From: Gigaspora rosea
Taxonomy: Eukaryota > Glomeromycota > Glomeromycetes > Diversisporales > Gigasporaceae
NCBI GenBank assembly: GCA_003550325.1
Contig: QKWP01000045.1
Span: forward strand, 44,828 to 108,827
Length of the DNA: 64,000 nucleotides
Reading direction: 5' to 3'
Numbering within the stretch: the stretch's first letter is position 1; each line of letters starts with the position of its first letter. The notes under the pieces were generated by a model that ran no database searches, was not told where the DNA came from, and worked only from the letters and a program-made list of their open reading frames with translations. Position numbers and translations under genes: made by a program. Positions 46,873-58,472 of this stretch are shown here, in pieces.

Positions 46873-49800
46873 ATGGTAGTACATACATGTAATAGATGTG
46901 GATCAGATTTTCCTAAATTAGCAAAACTTCATATATATCTAAACTGAAAAAATCAATGTAGAATTAAACCTAAAAGAGAATCGAAAATATTACCTCATCC
47001 AACACAAATCCATGTTCCAGTAGGTGATTTAATCCAATTAGACAATACACTCTCACAACCTATTCAAAGCTCAGACAATGTTACTTCGAATCTTCCCCAA
47101 AATGATACTGAATGGTTTGATAATATAGAAGATAGATATAATGCAAATACTGACGAAAAATGGTCTGAATTGGGTGGATCCTTGCTCTATGACTATCCAA
47201 AAAGAAATATCATAACTGTAGAAGGCAATTTTGGTGGTAAACCAATATGGCAAAACTATAAACTAACAAACAAAGAGTTAATATTCTAAGAATACAAATC
47301 AAATTTTGCTCCTGATCCATTAAGACCTCATCAGAACTTAACAGCAATGAGTTTATGGCAGGCAGTTATTCCATCTTCCGATAATATAAAATATAGATTC
47401 AATTATTATGTTGAGAACCATGATAAATATTTAGAAGTTCCATATATGCCTCAACTTATAGCAAACGCAAGAGAGCAAATTACAAGAGTACTTAAAGCCG
47501 AATTGCAGAGAAAAGATCAAATAAAAACTGCATTAGTTGCTTAATGTATATATCATGGGCATATTAGCAAAGGGAAAGACAAACCTAAAATTTCAACATA
47601 TATGATTACTCATCATAGAAGTCCCATGCGTGTTATTCTTACAGAAGAAGATATCAATGAGCACATAGACTTATCAATATCGGAAATAGATGAGAAAATA
47701 GACTTATTTATGAAATCAGGATCGGGATAGAATTTGGTAAGGATTGAAATGTTAACTATTGAAGCTTATACTTATCGAAGAACAACTGGTGGGTCATATA
47801 TCTCAACTCCAAAAAAGCTTGCTAATACCAAATGTACAATCAATCCTGATAATTCAAAAATAATCGATCCAGTTACAGATATGCCATCCGATAATTGTCT
47901 TCAAGGAGCATTAGCTTGTTATTTTGCTTATAAAGATGGACATACAGAACACCTTGAACGAATATATACAAAAAAGAATTATCTCTTAGATTGTAACACA
48001 GGCAAATTTGCCTGCGTATTTTAAAATTTTTAATAAAATTTTAAATATTGATTTTAGCTATATATTTTCTAAGTAAAAAATATTCTTTAAGTTTTGTTTT
48101 AGTAACTTTGTTATAAAATTTTTTTAAAATCATTAGAAAACTTTAATATAATAAATGTTTAAAGTTCTTGTATTGGCATTTTTACTATTAAAATTTTTCT
48201 TTAGATTTTTTCAAATTTTATATGTTCCCGTCTATAAAAAAAATCTTCACTTTTAATACAAGTCTTAATTTTTACAAGTAAATCATTAAAGTTGCAATAA
48301 TGAAAGTTGTCATCCTTTATATAAACTACAATATTGTCTTAAGAACTATAGTTCTAAAACTAAAACTAAATAAAGATCGCAGAAAAATTATAATAAAATT
48401 TTTTAAAAAAATTTTTTCTTAAAATTATCTATTTTCAGCTTATATGTAACTATAATTTATTTTCTTATAATATAAAAACTAATTTTGCAAAAAAGTAATC
48501 CTTATTTTCAAATATAATTGTACAAAGTTTTATTTAATTATTTTAGTATTTTAAAAAAGTAAATCAGAGCTAAAAAAGTGCAAAAACGCAGGCAAATTTG
48601 CCTGTGTTCTACTACAATCTAAGGGATATAAGCAATACTTAGATATAGTCAATTTAGATGGAATCCCAATGCCTACTCCAATTTGCTCACGTATATTCAA
48701 TAAGATAGAAGAGATGAATCCAGATATTTCTATTAATGTTTGGGAATGGAAAGAAGAAATAGCTACTCCCTAACCTGTAATAGCTAGCAAAAATTATAAT
48801 AGACAACATATTATATATCTTATGGCACTTACAGATATTACGAAATCAGAAAATAAGTATGGACAAAAAAACCATTTTCTTTGAATTAAAAATCCTAATT
48901 GATTGGTTATAAAGATAATGCTAATAAGGTTAAAAAGCATCTTTGTAATCAGTGTTTTCATAGCTTTCAGTCAGAAAAATCTCTATTATATCACCAAGAA
49001 CATTGTTTCGGCTTAGAAGAAGCAACCCAAAGAGTTAAATTACCTATTAAGGTGATAATGATTTTGAAAAGTTTAAGAACTATGGACGAATAATCAATGC
49101 TCCATGTGTTATTATAGCTGACTTTGAAGCAGATAACAAGAAATGCGATGAGAAATATGGAGGGCAAATGCGAAAGCTTGCTGAACAAAAGGCCAATAGC
49201 TTTTGCTACTTGGTTCACTGGATTGATACTGGAGAAGTATGGGGTCCATTCCTATATAGAGGAGAAAATGCTACTCAGGAATTTGTCAAAAGAATAGATA
49301 AGGAATTAGTCGAAATTAATAGAGTCTTAGCTATAAAACATGAACGAATTGAGACTGACAAAGACAAAAAGAAATTCAATGAAGCAGATAGTTGTTGGAT
49401 ATGTAAAGAAAAATTTATTATTAATAGAGATAAAGTCAAATGCTTAGAAAATAAGATATTATGGTTTAATAAAAAGTTAGAAGATACCTTAGAGAATTCA
49501 GAAGATTATAAGACTTTAAGAAAACAAATTGACAAAATAACTAAAGATATTAATAAAACAAAGTTTATAGACATAAAGGTTTGGGACCACTGCCATATTA
49601 TAGGTAAGTTTCGAGGAGCCGCCCACAATATCTGTAATCTTGAGCTTCAGATCGAAGTATGGAAAATGCCAATTCCAGTTGTTTTTTATAATTTCTGGGG
49701 CTATGACTCTCACTTGGTTTGTGAATCTGTCAGAAAATCTGTTAATGCACATTAGATCAAGGTTATAGCTGAGATATTTGATCGTTATAAATCTATGAAG

Positions 49801-51921
49801 GTAGGTTAGCTTAAATATATAGATAGTAAGCAATTCATGAATAATAGTTTAGCAAATCTTACGAAAAATTTGGGTAACAACTATCCTATTACAAGCCAGC
49901 ACTTTAGTAACTATTCTTCAGATCAAATTTCATTAGCAAGTCGTAAAGGGGTTTATCCCTATGAATATATTGATTCACAGGATAGATTTTTAGAGACTGA
50001 GCTTCCACCAATTCACGAATTTAGTACTTATCTTCATGGTAAAATTAGCCAAAAAGATTATGAGCATGCACAAAAGGTATAGAAAGAATTTAACTGCCAA
50101 AATCTAGGTGAGTACCATGATCTCTATCTTAAAATTGACATACTTAGCCTTGCTGATTATGGACCCAATTCCGAAAAACATGTATGCAGTATTATGAACT
50201 CGATCCTAGTCATTATGTCTCTGCACCAGCCTTAGCTTGGGATGCTATGCTTAAGATGACAGGAGTTAAAATTGAGCTCTTTACAGATATGTCTATGCAT
50301 GATTTAATGGAAGAGGCTAAGCGTGGAGGTATAGCTATAGCAGGACATCGATATTTTAAAGCCAACAATCCTGAGATGGGTAAAGCCTTTAACTCATCGA
50401 AACCAACAACATGGATAAGCTATGTCGATGCCAATAATCTTTATGGTTGGGCTATGAGTCAATATTTGCCTATTGGATATTATCAATGGGAAGGAAGACA
50501 TGGCATTTTAAAAACAATCCAATCTTCCAAAAAGAAATGCTTAATAAGATTCTTAATACCAAAGTGGATGCTAAAAGAGGATATTTTCTAAAGATTAATG
50601 CACATTTTCCTTTAAAAACTCATGAGTATTTGCGTGATTTCCTCCAGCTGTAAAGAATATGGCTGTAAGTAAAAATATGTTAAGCCCTCATACTACAGAG
50701 CTTGTAGATAGCTTGGATGGTGGACGTTTCTCAGCTACAAAAAAATTAGTACCTTATCTTGGTCCACGAAAAGAATATGTTATTCATTACCTAGAGCTTC
50801 AATACTATGTAAAATTAGGTATGATAGTAGATGAGGTAATAGAAATCCTATCTTTCGATCAGACTAACTGGCTTGCACCCTATATAGCTTTTAATACAGA
50901 AAAGCGACAAGGAGCTAAGAATGCTTTTGAGAAAGATTTCTTTAAGCTTATGAATAACTCGGTATATGGCAAAACTATGGAAAATGTTCGCAAATACCAA
51001 TATGTCAAGCTTATGGCTATGAATAATGAGCAAAATGAAAAGAAGTTTATTAATAAAATCTGTAAACCCTCTTTTAAATATGCTAGACAACTTGGACCTT
51101 CACTTATAGGAGCACATATGGGAAAAGCTAGTGTGACTCTTAATAAACCTATTATTGTTGGAGCTTCAGTTTTAGGCCTTAGCAAACTTTTAATGTATCG
51201 CTTCTGGTATGGATATATAAAAGAGAGATATGGCAATAAAGCCCAGCTTGGATATATGGATACAGACTCATTCATATTCCAAGTTGAAACTGAAGATATC
51301 TATAAAGACATGGCAGAGCGATCTAATTTTTTCGATCTTAATGATTCTAAGACTATTGGGCTTTTCAAAGATGAGACTCCAGATAGTGTAATTGCAGAAT
51401 CTATACATATTTGGGGCAAAGCTTACCACTATGTTTTGGCAGATAAATCTACAAAGTCTAAGCATAAGATGGTTAGCAAAAAGGGCATAAATGAAATGGC
51501 CATGAATTCATACATGCCAGCTTTAGAAGGGTCCTTGCTAGATGATCCAATAGATAGATCATTATTATCAGAGGAAGAAGCCAAGGATTTGGATATGCGA
51601 ACAGAGGCGGATCCTATGACTCTAGTATATCGGGACTGTCTCTTTGTTAATGAAGTATTCCATGCCAAAAATGTTGGTATACGATCAAAAGACCATATAT
51701 TATCTCTAGTTGAATCAGAAAAGAAAGCGCTTTGCCCTATAGATACTAAGCATTGGATATTATCTGATAAAATAACTAGTTTGCCATATAGGCATTGGCG
51801 TATACAAGCATATAAAAATTTTGTATCAAATAGAATATCTCCAGAGTTAGCTGAACAAAGAGCTTTAAGCGTTAAGCTCTCAAAGAAGTATCAAAATGAA
51901 TATGTATCCCATATATCATAA
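46873..51921 (+). pseudogene. Polinton type B DNA polymerase region (fossil)
   Basis: It starts with a C2H2-like finger ('CNRCGSDFPKLAKLH'). Family PolB motifs follow: 'DHCHIIGKFRGAAHNICNL' (the treble-clef/exonuclease area of viral-type PolB), 'YVDANNLYGWAMSQ' (motif A), 'MNNSVYGKTMENVRKY' (motif B) and 'GYMDTDSFIF' (motif C, DTD). The longest uninterrupted part is 50659-51921. This family is primed by a protein and copies linear DNA ends. The region is broken in about ten places and also carries a MITE, so it cannot be functional. Confidence 0.8.
47997..48607. mobile_element. MITE inserted in the Polinton polymerase region
   Basis: The ends ACACAGGCAAATTTGCCTGC and GCAGGCAAATTTGCCTGTGT are inverted, and each contains the perfect palindrome CAGGCAAATTTGCCTG. 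The interior is very A+T-rich with no gene. The palindrome also occurs at 19083. Confidence 0.7.
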
Positions 51922-52247
51922 TTCATAGAATAGTTCAAGTTGGTATTTGTTAGTATTTTAAATTGGTAGTACGTGACCCATAGGTCACAATGTCATGTGA
52001 CTACTGCGCTACATACTGCGCTTTGTGTAATGTAGTACGTGACCTTTGAGGTCACAGTCTTATAAAAAATATTAATATATATTGCGAAATAATGATAGCA
52101 CATAGTGTCGAATCTTCGATTCCCCTTTGGGTCTAAAGTCGGTAACTGTTATCAAAATGGTTGGGTGGTTTTTATATTTTTTTGAAAGATTATAATTTCT
52201 CATGAAGTGAGGATGCTTTTTATATTTTTGAAAAATTATAATTTTAC

Positions 52248-52883
52248 ATGAAAATATATTTCATGATATTACATGGCTTTTCACGAAAATTATTCAAGTC
52301 TTCTTACTCAACTACCACCTTCATTAATAAAAACTGGATGGAATCGGCTTACAACTCGAAAAAAAATCCATTATCAGAAAGTGAAGCAAGTAGTATTAGC
52401 CCTATTATCGAGGCATTTTTAAAACATAAAGTTGATAGATACCAAAGAAATAAAAAGCCTCGATATAATCCTACAATAGAAGTAGAAACCGAGTCTCATT
52501 GTATAGTAATACCAGTTTCAAAACCCGAAAAGTCAGGATTTAAAGAAGAGACAAAATCTCGAATCTCTGATTCTTCCTCTAATAGCTTGCTTTATAATAC
52601 TAATATTGCTCCATTATACTCTGAAAAAGAGGTTAATGCTAGAATCAAAGAAGCTACAGATAATTTACGTCAAGAATTTATTAAATCTACTAAGAAAATC
52701 TTAAAAACTATTAAACAAAAGAAAGATATAGAATGCAATCAAATTAGGATAGATATGAGAAATTTATTTAAGTTTAGATTAAAAAAATTTATTCGAGATG
52801 GTACTATATATAGTCTTATTCATGATTTAGAAAAGAAAGATGGTAGGTTATATCCAGATATATCTAGATTCAAAGGGTTATAA
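52248..52883 (+). CDS. Polinton-borne coiled-coil protein, function unknown
   Basis: 211 residues, highly charged. A Ser-rich middle ('SRISDSSSNSLLYN') is followed by a predicted coiled coil ('EKEVNARIKEATDNLRQEF') and a Lys-rich end. It lies just after the polymerase on the same strand inside the element. No domain recognised; it could be a structural or DNA-bound protein. The frame looks whole. Confidence 0.5.
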   Translation: MKIYFMILHGFSRKLFKSSYSTTTFINKNWMESAYNSKKNPLSESEASSISPIIEAFLKHKVDRYQRNKKPRYNPTIEVETESHCIVIPVSKPEKSGFKEETKSRISDSSSNSLLYNTNIAPLYSEKEVNARIKEATDNLRQEFIKSTKKILKTIKQKKDIECNQIRIDMRNLFKFRLKKFIRDGTIYSLIHDLEKKDGRLYPDISRFKGL

Positions 52884-52934
52884 TTCAGAGAAGAATTAAT
52901 TCATATATTTTTTCTATGTTTAGGCTAATAATAA

Positions 52935-53183
52935 TCAAATAGGTACTGTATTTTTTATATTAACCTGATCACTTGTTGGACTAACCTGATTACTTGTTGG
53001 ACTAACCCGATTACTTGTTGGACTAACCCGATTACTTGTTGGACTAATCTGTTTATCTACCTTTTTGCAATTCTTATTTAAAGCTAGACTATATATATTT
53101 TTTAACTTTAAATAGCACTTAAGAACAGATGGGTATTGAAATTCTTTTTTACAATACTGGCATATACGATCTGCTAGAATCAT
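52935..53183 (-). CDS. Polinton-borne finger protein fragment with SPTSNRV repeats
   Basis: It starts with a finger-like motif ('CQYCKKEFQYPSVLKCYLK') and then about five copies of a seven-residue 'SPTSN.V' repeat, encoded by a 21-bp tandem repeat at about 52968-53050. The finger resembles the one at the start of the polymerase region. Function unknown. Confidence 0.4.
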   Translation of the reverse strand: MILADRICQYCKKEFQYPSVLKCYLKLKNIYSLALNKNCKKVDKQISPTSNRVSPTSNRVSPTSNQVSPTSDQVNIKNTVPI

Positions 53184-53197
53184 CTTATTATCTAATA

Positions 53198-53932
53198 CTA
53201 TTTGCTTTTTTTTATTGGTATATTAGTTTCACTCTCATTATAAACTGAAAGTGGAATAGTAATATTTTTTCCATTAGCTGATGCGGTAAACTTACCCTTT
53301 ACTATAGGTTCCCAGCCAGCCCGATGTTGCCATCTAGTACCAAGAATAAATAATGATATATCATTACCATTGCTATCCTTTTCTGTTGGTAAAACAGAAA
53401 ACTCATCTGAAACTGTTAAAGTATCATTTCCGCTACCTATAGTTACTGGTATATCAGAAAAGCTTCCAATAGATTGTTTTTCTCCTACCGCCCCTGTTAG
53501 TCTGTAAACCTTTTTTCTGTCGATTTTCAACCCAAAATATTTTATAAAATGGTTTGCGATATTTTCAGAAATATGTGACCCATCTGAACCTGTATCAAGT
53601 AAAGCATGGGGTATCTCTAAATCATGTACTTTACATGAAATAGTAGCGTAATTGTTGGGTTCTTTTATTTGTAAAAAGTTTATTTTTAATGGGTCAAGCC
53701 AATTTCGATAAAATTGCGCTTCTTGGTATTGTTTTATAGCAAAATTTAATGCAGAAGAGGGAGACCCCTCTACCTTCTCGAGCTCATGAGAAGAACCAGA
53801 GCATGCTTGGAATAATGGTTCTAAAATAACTTGATACTTTTTTATTATATTTTCCCAGACCTTGTCTACTTCTTTTTTCATATAGTTTTTTAAATGATAT
53901 GAATAATATGAGTCTTTCATTTCAGGAAACAA
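53198..53932 (-). CDS. Retropepsin-like aspartic protease in the Polinton (fossil)
   Basis: The reading block has 244 residues. The catalytic motif 'ALLDTGSDGSHIS' has its aspartate near residue 113, and a later hydrophobic-glycine motif 'LFILGTRW' sits where retropepsins have ILG. The N-terminal third is helical and probably a linker from the Gag-like part. Retropepsins work as dimers and mature Gag polyproteins; here there is no reverse transcriptase. It lies on the minus strand next to the Gag-like block. Confidence 0.65.
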   Translation of the reverse strand: MFPEMKDSYYSYHLKNYMKKEVDKVWENIIKKYQVILEPLFQACSGSSHELEKVEGSPSSALNFAIKQYQEAQFYRNWLDPLKINFLQIKEPNNYATISCKVHDLEIPHALLDTGSDGSHISENIANHFIKYFGLKIDRKKVYRLTGAVGEKQSIGSFSDIPVTIGSGNDTLTVSDEFSVLPTEKDSNGNDISLFILGTRWQHRAGWEPIVKGKFTASANGKNITIPLSVYNESETNIPIKKSK

Positions 53933-54201
53933 TTTACTAAGATCTGTATATATTTTTGTTAGAACTTCTTTAGGGCATTGGGGAATATATCTTGTTATTA
54001 TATATTTAACCGATTCTAAAAATATCTGATTTTCATTAATAGCCTTCTTACTAGTTTTTGGCTTATTGGACTTCTTTTTTATAGATGATTTAGAAACCCC
54101 ACTTTTTTTTTTAAATTAAAGCAATTGGTTTCTTGAGATTCAATCTCGCTATTTTCTTGATCACTTTCTGATTGGCTAGTTTCTTCTTGATCGTATTCAA
54201 T

Positions 54202-55125
54202 TTAATCTTCCGATTGGCTTTGGCTGATATATTCATATTGGGAAATATTGTTGATCTTTTTAGCTTTTTTAACTTTGAGGCAATTCTTTTTTGTATGGCT
54301 GGGTTTTCTACACATAGAACAGTATCTTCCTACTTCTTTTGAATTTGTTAATTTTCTAGCTCTAGGATTCTTTGTAGCATATAATTTTTTGGATTGTATA
54401 TTGTAATTCGCATAACCTAATCTTTTATATAATTCTTCTTCGATAAAATTTTTTAAAGCATCCGGATCTCTAGATGCATTATCAGAATACCCTAGTCTTT
54501 GAGCTATAAAATCTAATTCATCATATGCTTTTTTATATATAGTTAAATTTTCACTAGGTATTGTATTAGATAAAATTATAGGAACTGATGAATTGCTATT
54601 AACTCTATTATATATAAAGGTAGAAGGTTTACGCTCAAGCCATGTATCTTTAACAGCTGTAAAAAAAGCATTTATATCACCTGGATTCGTTATTTTTACT
54701 CTTGTAAATAATTCATCAGGTAAGTGAGTCCATAATATAGCCAATACGTCCTGGTTATTATTCAGTATTTGTAATAATAAAAGACAAATTCTGTCTTCAT
54801 AGGTTTGGGGAGTGTCAGTAGAGTTAAATTTTTCTTGTACTAATCTGGATAAAGAGGTATTGCGTGATCCTATTGTTTCTTCATGATATTTATGCCGTAA
54901 CCATGCTAAAAATCGTGCTGGAGTATCAATATTTGTGCCTGCAGGGTATTCGGCTGGGACAGGTGTATATTTACCAAACATTTTAGATTTTAAAATTTCT
55001 GCTTTTACGGCATCATTAAATCTAGCAACTGCCAATGTACTTCCATATGAAAAAACTTGTACTAATTTATTATAATATTCATCAGAAGGTTCCTGGCCTA
55101 TATATTGGGGAATTTGAGCCATCAA
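54202..55125 (-). CDS. Gag-like protein with CCHC zinc knuckle in the Polinton (fossil)
   Basis: 307 residues. The N-terminal two thirds are helical and Gag-capsid-like ('DTPARFLAWLRHKYHEETIG', 'LVQEKFNSTDTPQTYEDRI'). Near residues 268-281 is a CCHC knuckle 'YCSMCRKPSHTKKNC' (C-x2-C-x4-H-x4-C), followed by a basic tail. This layout is that of LTR-element Gag. It precedes the protease block on the same strand, as in a Gag-Pro module. Confidence 0.65.
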   Translation of the reverse strand: MMAQIPQYIGQEPSDEYYNKLVQVFSYGSTLAVARFNDAVKAEILKSKMFGKYTPVPAEYPAGTNIDTPARFLAWLRHKYHEETIGSRNTSLSRLVQEKFNSTDTPQTYEDRICLLLLQILNNNQDVLAILWTHLPDELFTRVKITNPGDINAFFTAVKDTWLERKPSTFIYNRVNSNSSVPIILSNTIPSENLTIYKKAYDELDFIAQRLGYSDNASRDPDALKNFIEEELYKRLGYANYNIQSKKLYATKNPRARKLTNSKEVGRYCSMCRKPSHTKKNCLKVKKAKKINNISQYEYISQSQSED

Positions 55126-55259
55126 TGGAATAATGAAGACATAACATCTGGTAAGGTTGCCATGTTTGCTATATTATTATTATTCTATAGCACAAAAATT
55201 TGTTGATTTAAATTATTAATTAATTGTTCTGAATTTCGGGCCCGATTTTTCCACTTGCC

Positions 55260-56258
55260 CTACTTATTTTGTAATTGGTGATAGGTCTGTCTGTTTCTCA
55301 ATTTTAATGCAAAGCTTTCTATAAGCAATTCTGATATCTGTCTTTTTTGTGTGCAGATTGTAATTCGCCCATCAAGTTCTCGAGATTTGAATATATTATG
55401 CCGTGTTCTGTGTGCCTCATAAGCCTGGTAAAGACGATCATAGTCATTTTGAAGTGTGGCTAACTGTGTTTGTGAATCGGCAAACTGGGTCTGGGAATTG
55501 GTTAACTGGGTTTGCAAAGTTATTAGCTGGGTTTGCAAATTCGCTACTCGATTTTCTGCATTAAATGCTCGAGCATTTGCTTGTGGATATATTTAGGGGA
55601 GTAACAAAAATCAGGTGATTTTTTAGCAGGAGAGGGGGGTAAAAAAAGTTAAAATTATATATAAGAACCTGACTATTTATATATTAAGGAAAAGGGAGGG
55701 GGGTAGGCCTCTGATAAAAAATAATCAGGTGATTAATGACACTGCCCTTATAGCACCAACCTTTCAAACCTTTCTCCCGCATCAGAAATTATATCAAGAT
55801 AATTTTCAATACCATCTATTGTAGGTGCTGTTGTAATTAGGCTTTCAAAATATTCTCTAATGTTATTAACCTCTCGTGTAATTCTACGTTTTTGGATTGT
55901 AGCTTGATTTTCAGGTAGAGATAATCTAGGTAATCCTGGTTGTTGTGCCATATTATTATACAAAACAAGAATTTTTTTATTAAGCTTGTCTATTTCATCC
56001 TGAAAAAATAATCTATATAATTCTCTCGGCTTTCAGAATCTAAAGTGTTGTTTCTAACCGTTCTTTAAGATTAGAAATATCTAATCGTAATGGGTCTAGA
56101 TCCTCATCTCGAATTAAGCTTTTTTTTTCGAGATATTTAATATAATCTTCTTTTAAGACTAGATCCTGCTGTAATTTGCAAACTTGATCTTGTATTGTTA
56201 ATAAATCGCTTTTAAATTGATTAATCCTACTAGATGATATATTTTCTAGCAATAGCAT
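55260..56258 (-). other. Coiled-coil reading blocks upstream of the Gag-like part (fossil)
   Basis: Three separate minus-strand blocks (55260-55538, 55748-55963, 56040-56258) are rich in heptad-like Leu/Gln patterns, including a 'TQLTNSQTQ' repeat. They probably belong to the amino-terminal part of the Gag-like module or to a separate scaffold protein. A MITE lies among them. Confidence 0.4.
55596..55744. mobile_element. ~150-bp MITE, copy 2, inserted in the Polinton
   Basis: It is the near-identical inverse of 43941-44091, running 'aggggagtaacaaaaatcaggtga' to 'tcaggtgattaatgacactgccct'. The high similarity of the two copies suggests recent activity. Confidence 0.75.
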
Positions 56259-56555
56259 CTTTTTTTAAACTATAATAAGAAAAATGTCTGCGAAGCAGGA
56301 AATTTCATTTCTATCTATTCCTATTATTTATGTAGATTCTGAAAAAGCTCGTGAATTAGATATATCTATTGCTTTGCGTAAGATTTATTATCAACCTAAT
56401 GGCTATCAAAGAACTGCGAAAAAATTGCATGAAGCTTCTCTAAAATCTGGATATAATTTTTCTATCGATGAAATATGTGATTGGCTTGAAAAACAGGCTT
56501 TATATCAAATTCATAAACCACGTCCAAAGTTTATTCCTAGAGCCTCATTTAATAG

Positions 56556-57148
56556 TGTTATAGAATAAGTTGCAGTTAATTTTGGCAGAAATTAGTTGAA
56601 AATTAGAACTTAATAAGGAAATTTTGTAATAACTGTATTTAGTAATAGTGATATGCGAAATTGATGTGCAATGACACTCAATGACGCTTAGCGATGCTTA
56701 ATGATATTTAGAGACGCTTAATGATGCTTAGCGACGCTTAACGACGCTTAGTGACGCTTAATGACGCTTAGCGACGCTTAACGATGCTTAGCGACGCTTA
56801 GCTCAATAAATATATAAACCTACCTTATTTCCCTTAGTTTTAGACAGATCCAGATATTGTATTTTATCTTTACCTTTATATTTATTATTCTCCTTCCTTA
56901 TTATTAATAAACTCTTGGGATTTCTAAGGAACAGACACCTTGGAATAGCCCTCTTGTTAAATTAATAAACTGTCTATTATCTCTTGTTGTTTTATATCGA
57001 ACTGCCTTAGAGAAGTGTGTAGTTTCTTACAAACATAAAAGAAACTAACTTCCCTTTTGCACACCGCTTTACGCCCAAAGTAAGTGATCTCAGGAGCCGT
57101 GTGATTGTTACTTTATCAGAATTAAAGAAGGCTTCCGGTACTGTAACA
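56556..57148. mobile_element. Solo LTR inserted in the Polinton integrase region
   Basis: 593 bp starting TGTTATAG and ending CTGTAACA, a near-perfect short inverted pair of TG...CA type, flanked by the direct repeat ATAG (56552-56555 and 57149-57152). It has a TATA-like 'aatatataaacc' near 56810, AATAAA words near 56905, and a (gacgcttarc)n array in its first third. No internal retroelement genes are present, as after LTR-LTR recombination. Confidence 0.7.
56655..56800 (+). repeat. 10-bp 'gacgcttarc' tandem array inside the LTR
   Basis: About thirteen copies of 'gacgcttaatgacgcttagc' half-units. They sit upstream of the TATA-like word, where LTR enhancer repeats are commonly found; a regulatory role is inference. 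Confidence 0.7.
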
Positions 57149-57848
57149 ATAGCATACAGATTCCTAATGAATGCCATCAAGTGGATATTCTTTATATGCC
57201 TCATGATACAATTAATAATATAACTTATAAATATTGCTTATGTATAGTTGATGTGGCTTCACGATTTAAGTGAGCAGTTCCTTTAATAGATAAGACATCT
57301 AGTGGTGTAGCTAAAGCCTTTAAGAAAGTTTATAGTAATTCCAATTGTCCTCTTATTTGGCCTAAATTATTAATGGTCGATCCAGGCTCGGAATTTAAAT
57401 CAGACTGTAAAGAATTAATGGAAAAACATAATGTTAAAATTAAGATTGGCACATCCTATAGAATTCAAGCTATTGTTGAGAGATTTAATTACACTTTAGC
57501 TGAAAAATTGTTTATATTACAGGATGCTTCAGATTTATTGTTACCTATATCCAAAAGATCGAGAGCTTGGGTTAAAAATCTTCCCATTATTGTCAATGAT
57601 CTTAATAATTCAGTAACTAGACTAATTGGTATGACCCCTGCTAAAGCTATAAAAATGAAACAAGTTATTGCTATATCTTCCAAATTACGAAATGGGCCTA
57701 TAGCTTTTAATGAATCTAAGCTATCATATAATATATCAGTAAGACATTTGCTTGAACCTGGTGAGTTAGAAGGTGGACATATGCGAGCGACTGATACGAA
57801 TTGGTCTCCTCAAGTTTATTATATTCGTAAAGCTTTGGTACAAAAAAA

Positions 57849-58283
57849 TCAACCTATCTTATATTGGCTTGAAGATATGGAGGGCAATAGACCAAAGCGG
57901 TCTTTTGTTAGAGAGGAACTCCAAGTTATTATAGAATCACAACTACCACCCCAATGGGTGCTCACAAGTTGAAAAATACTTGTGGAATATTTCAAGTTAG
58001 TATTTTTTATTATTTTTCTAATAAAAATAAAGAAGTTACCAATTTCACTTCGAATTTTAGTTAAATCTTTGAAATGTGGTTTTGCTAACTTGTAATATAA
58101 AAGATTAAAATCTTCAATAGCTTTTAATAGTCTAGGTTCGAATCCATACCATTGTTTGTATTGCTCCTTCATTTCCATATATTTTTTCTTATTTGGAAAT
58201 CTGATTTTTGCATATTTCACTATATATTCATCTGACTCTTCATCATTAAATAAATTCCTGTATTGCTTTTTATAACCTTGCAT
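57849..58283 (-). CDS. Polinton-borne open frame, function unknown
   Basis: 144 codons starting 'MQGYKKQYRNLFNDEESDE', followed by 'WYGFEPRLLKAIEDFNLLYYKL'. The last ~40 codons overlap the integrase tail on the other strand, so the true end is doubtful. No domain recognised. Confidence 0.4.
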   Translation of the reverse strand: MQGYKKQYRNLFNDEESDEYIVKYAKIRFPNKKKYMEMKEQYKQWYGFEPRLLKAIEDFNLLYYKLAKPHFKDLTKIRSEIGNFFIFIRKIIKNTNLKYSTSIFQLVSTHWGGSCDSIITWSSSLTKDRFGLLPSISSSQYKIG

Positions 58284-58472
58284 TAATTTTCCATCTCTAG
58301 GTTTTCCGCAATAATCTGCTACTATAACTATCTCTTTGATAGCTTTAGCAATATCTTGCTATTTAGGTATTAATTGGTTTTTAGCTGAGGATTTGACCTT
58401 ATTGGATGTCTGATCAATGTTTTTATTAGTAGATATCATTTGAATATATAATATGTTTTGATTATCTAAAGT

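Larger units (their letters stand above)
56284..57972 (+). pseudogene. Polinton integrase region (fossil), split by an LTR
   Basis: The first block (from 56284) has the Polinton-type N-terminal domain: 'LRKIYYQPNGYQRTAKKLHE' and 'WLEKQALYQIHKPRPKFIPR'. After the inserted LTR come the retroviral-type catalytic core words 'VDILYMPHDT' and 'VDVASRFK', then 'MVDPGSEFKSDCKELMEKHN' and 'AIVERFNYTLAEKLF', and an SH3/chromo-like tail ('VRHLLEPGELEGGHMRATD', 'YWLEDMEG'). The family makes the staggered cuts for insertion. It is broken by the insertion and a few small changes. Confidence 0.75.
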
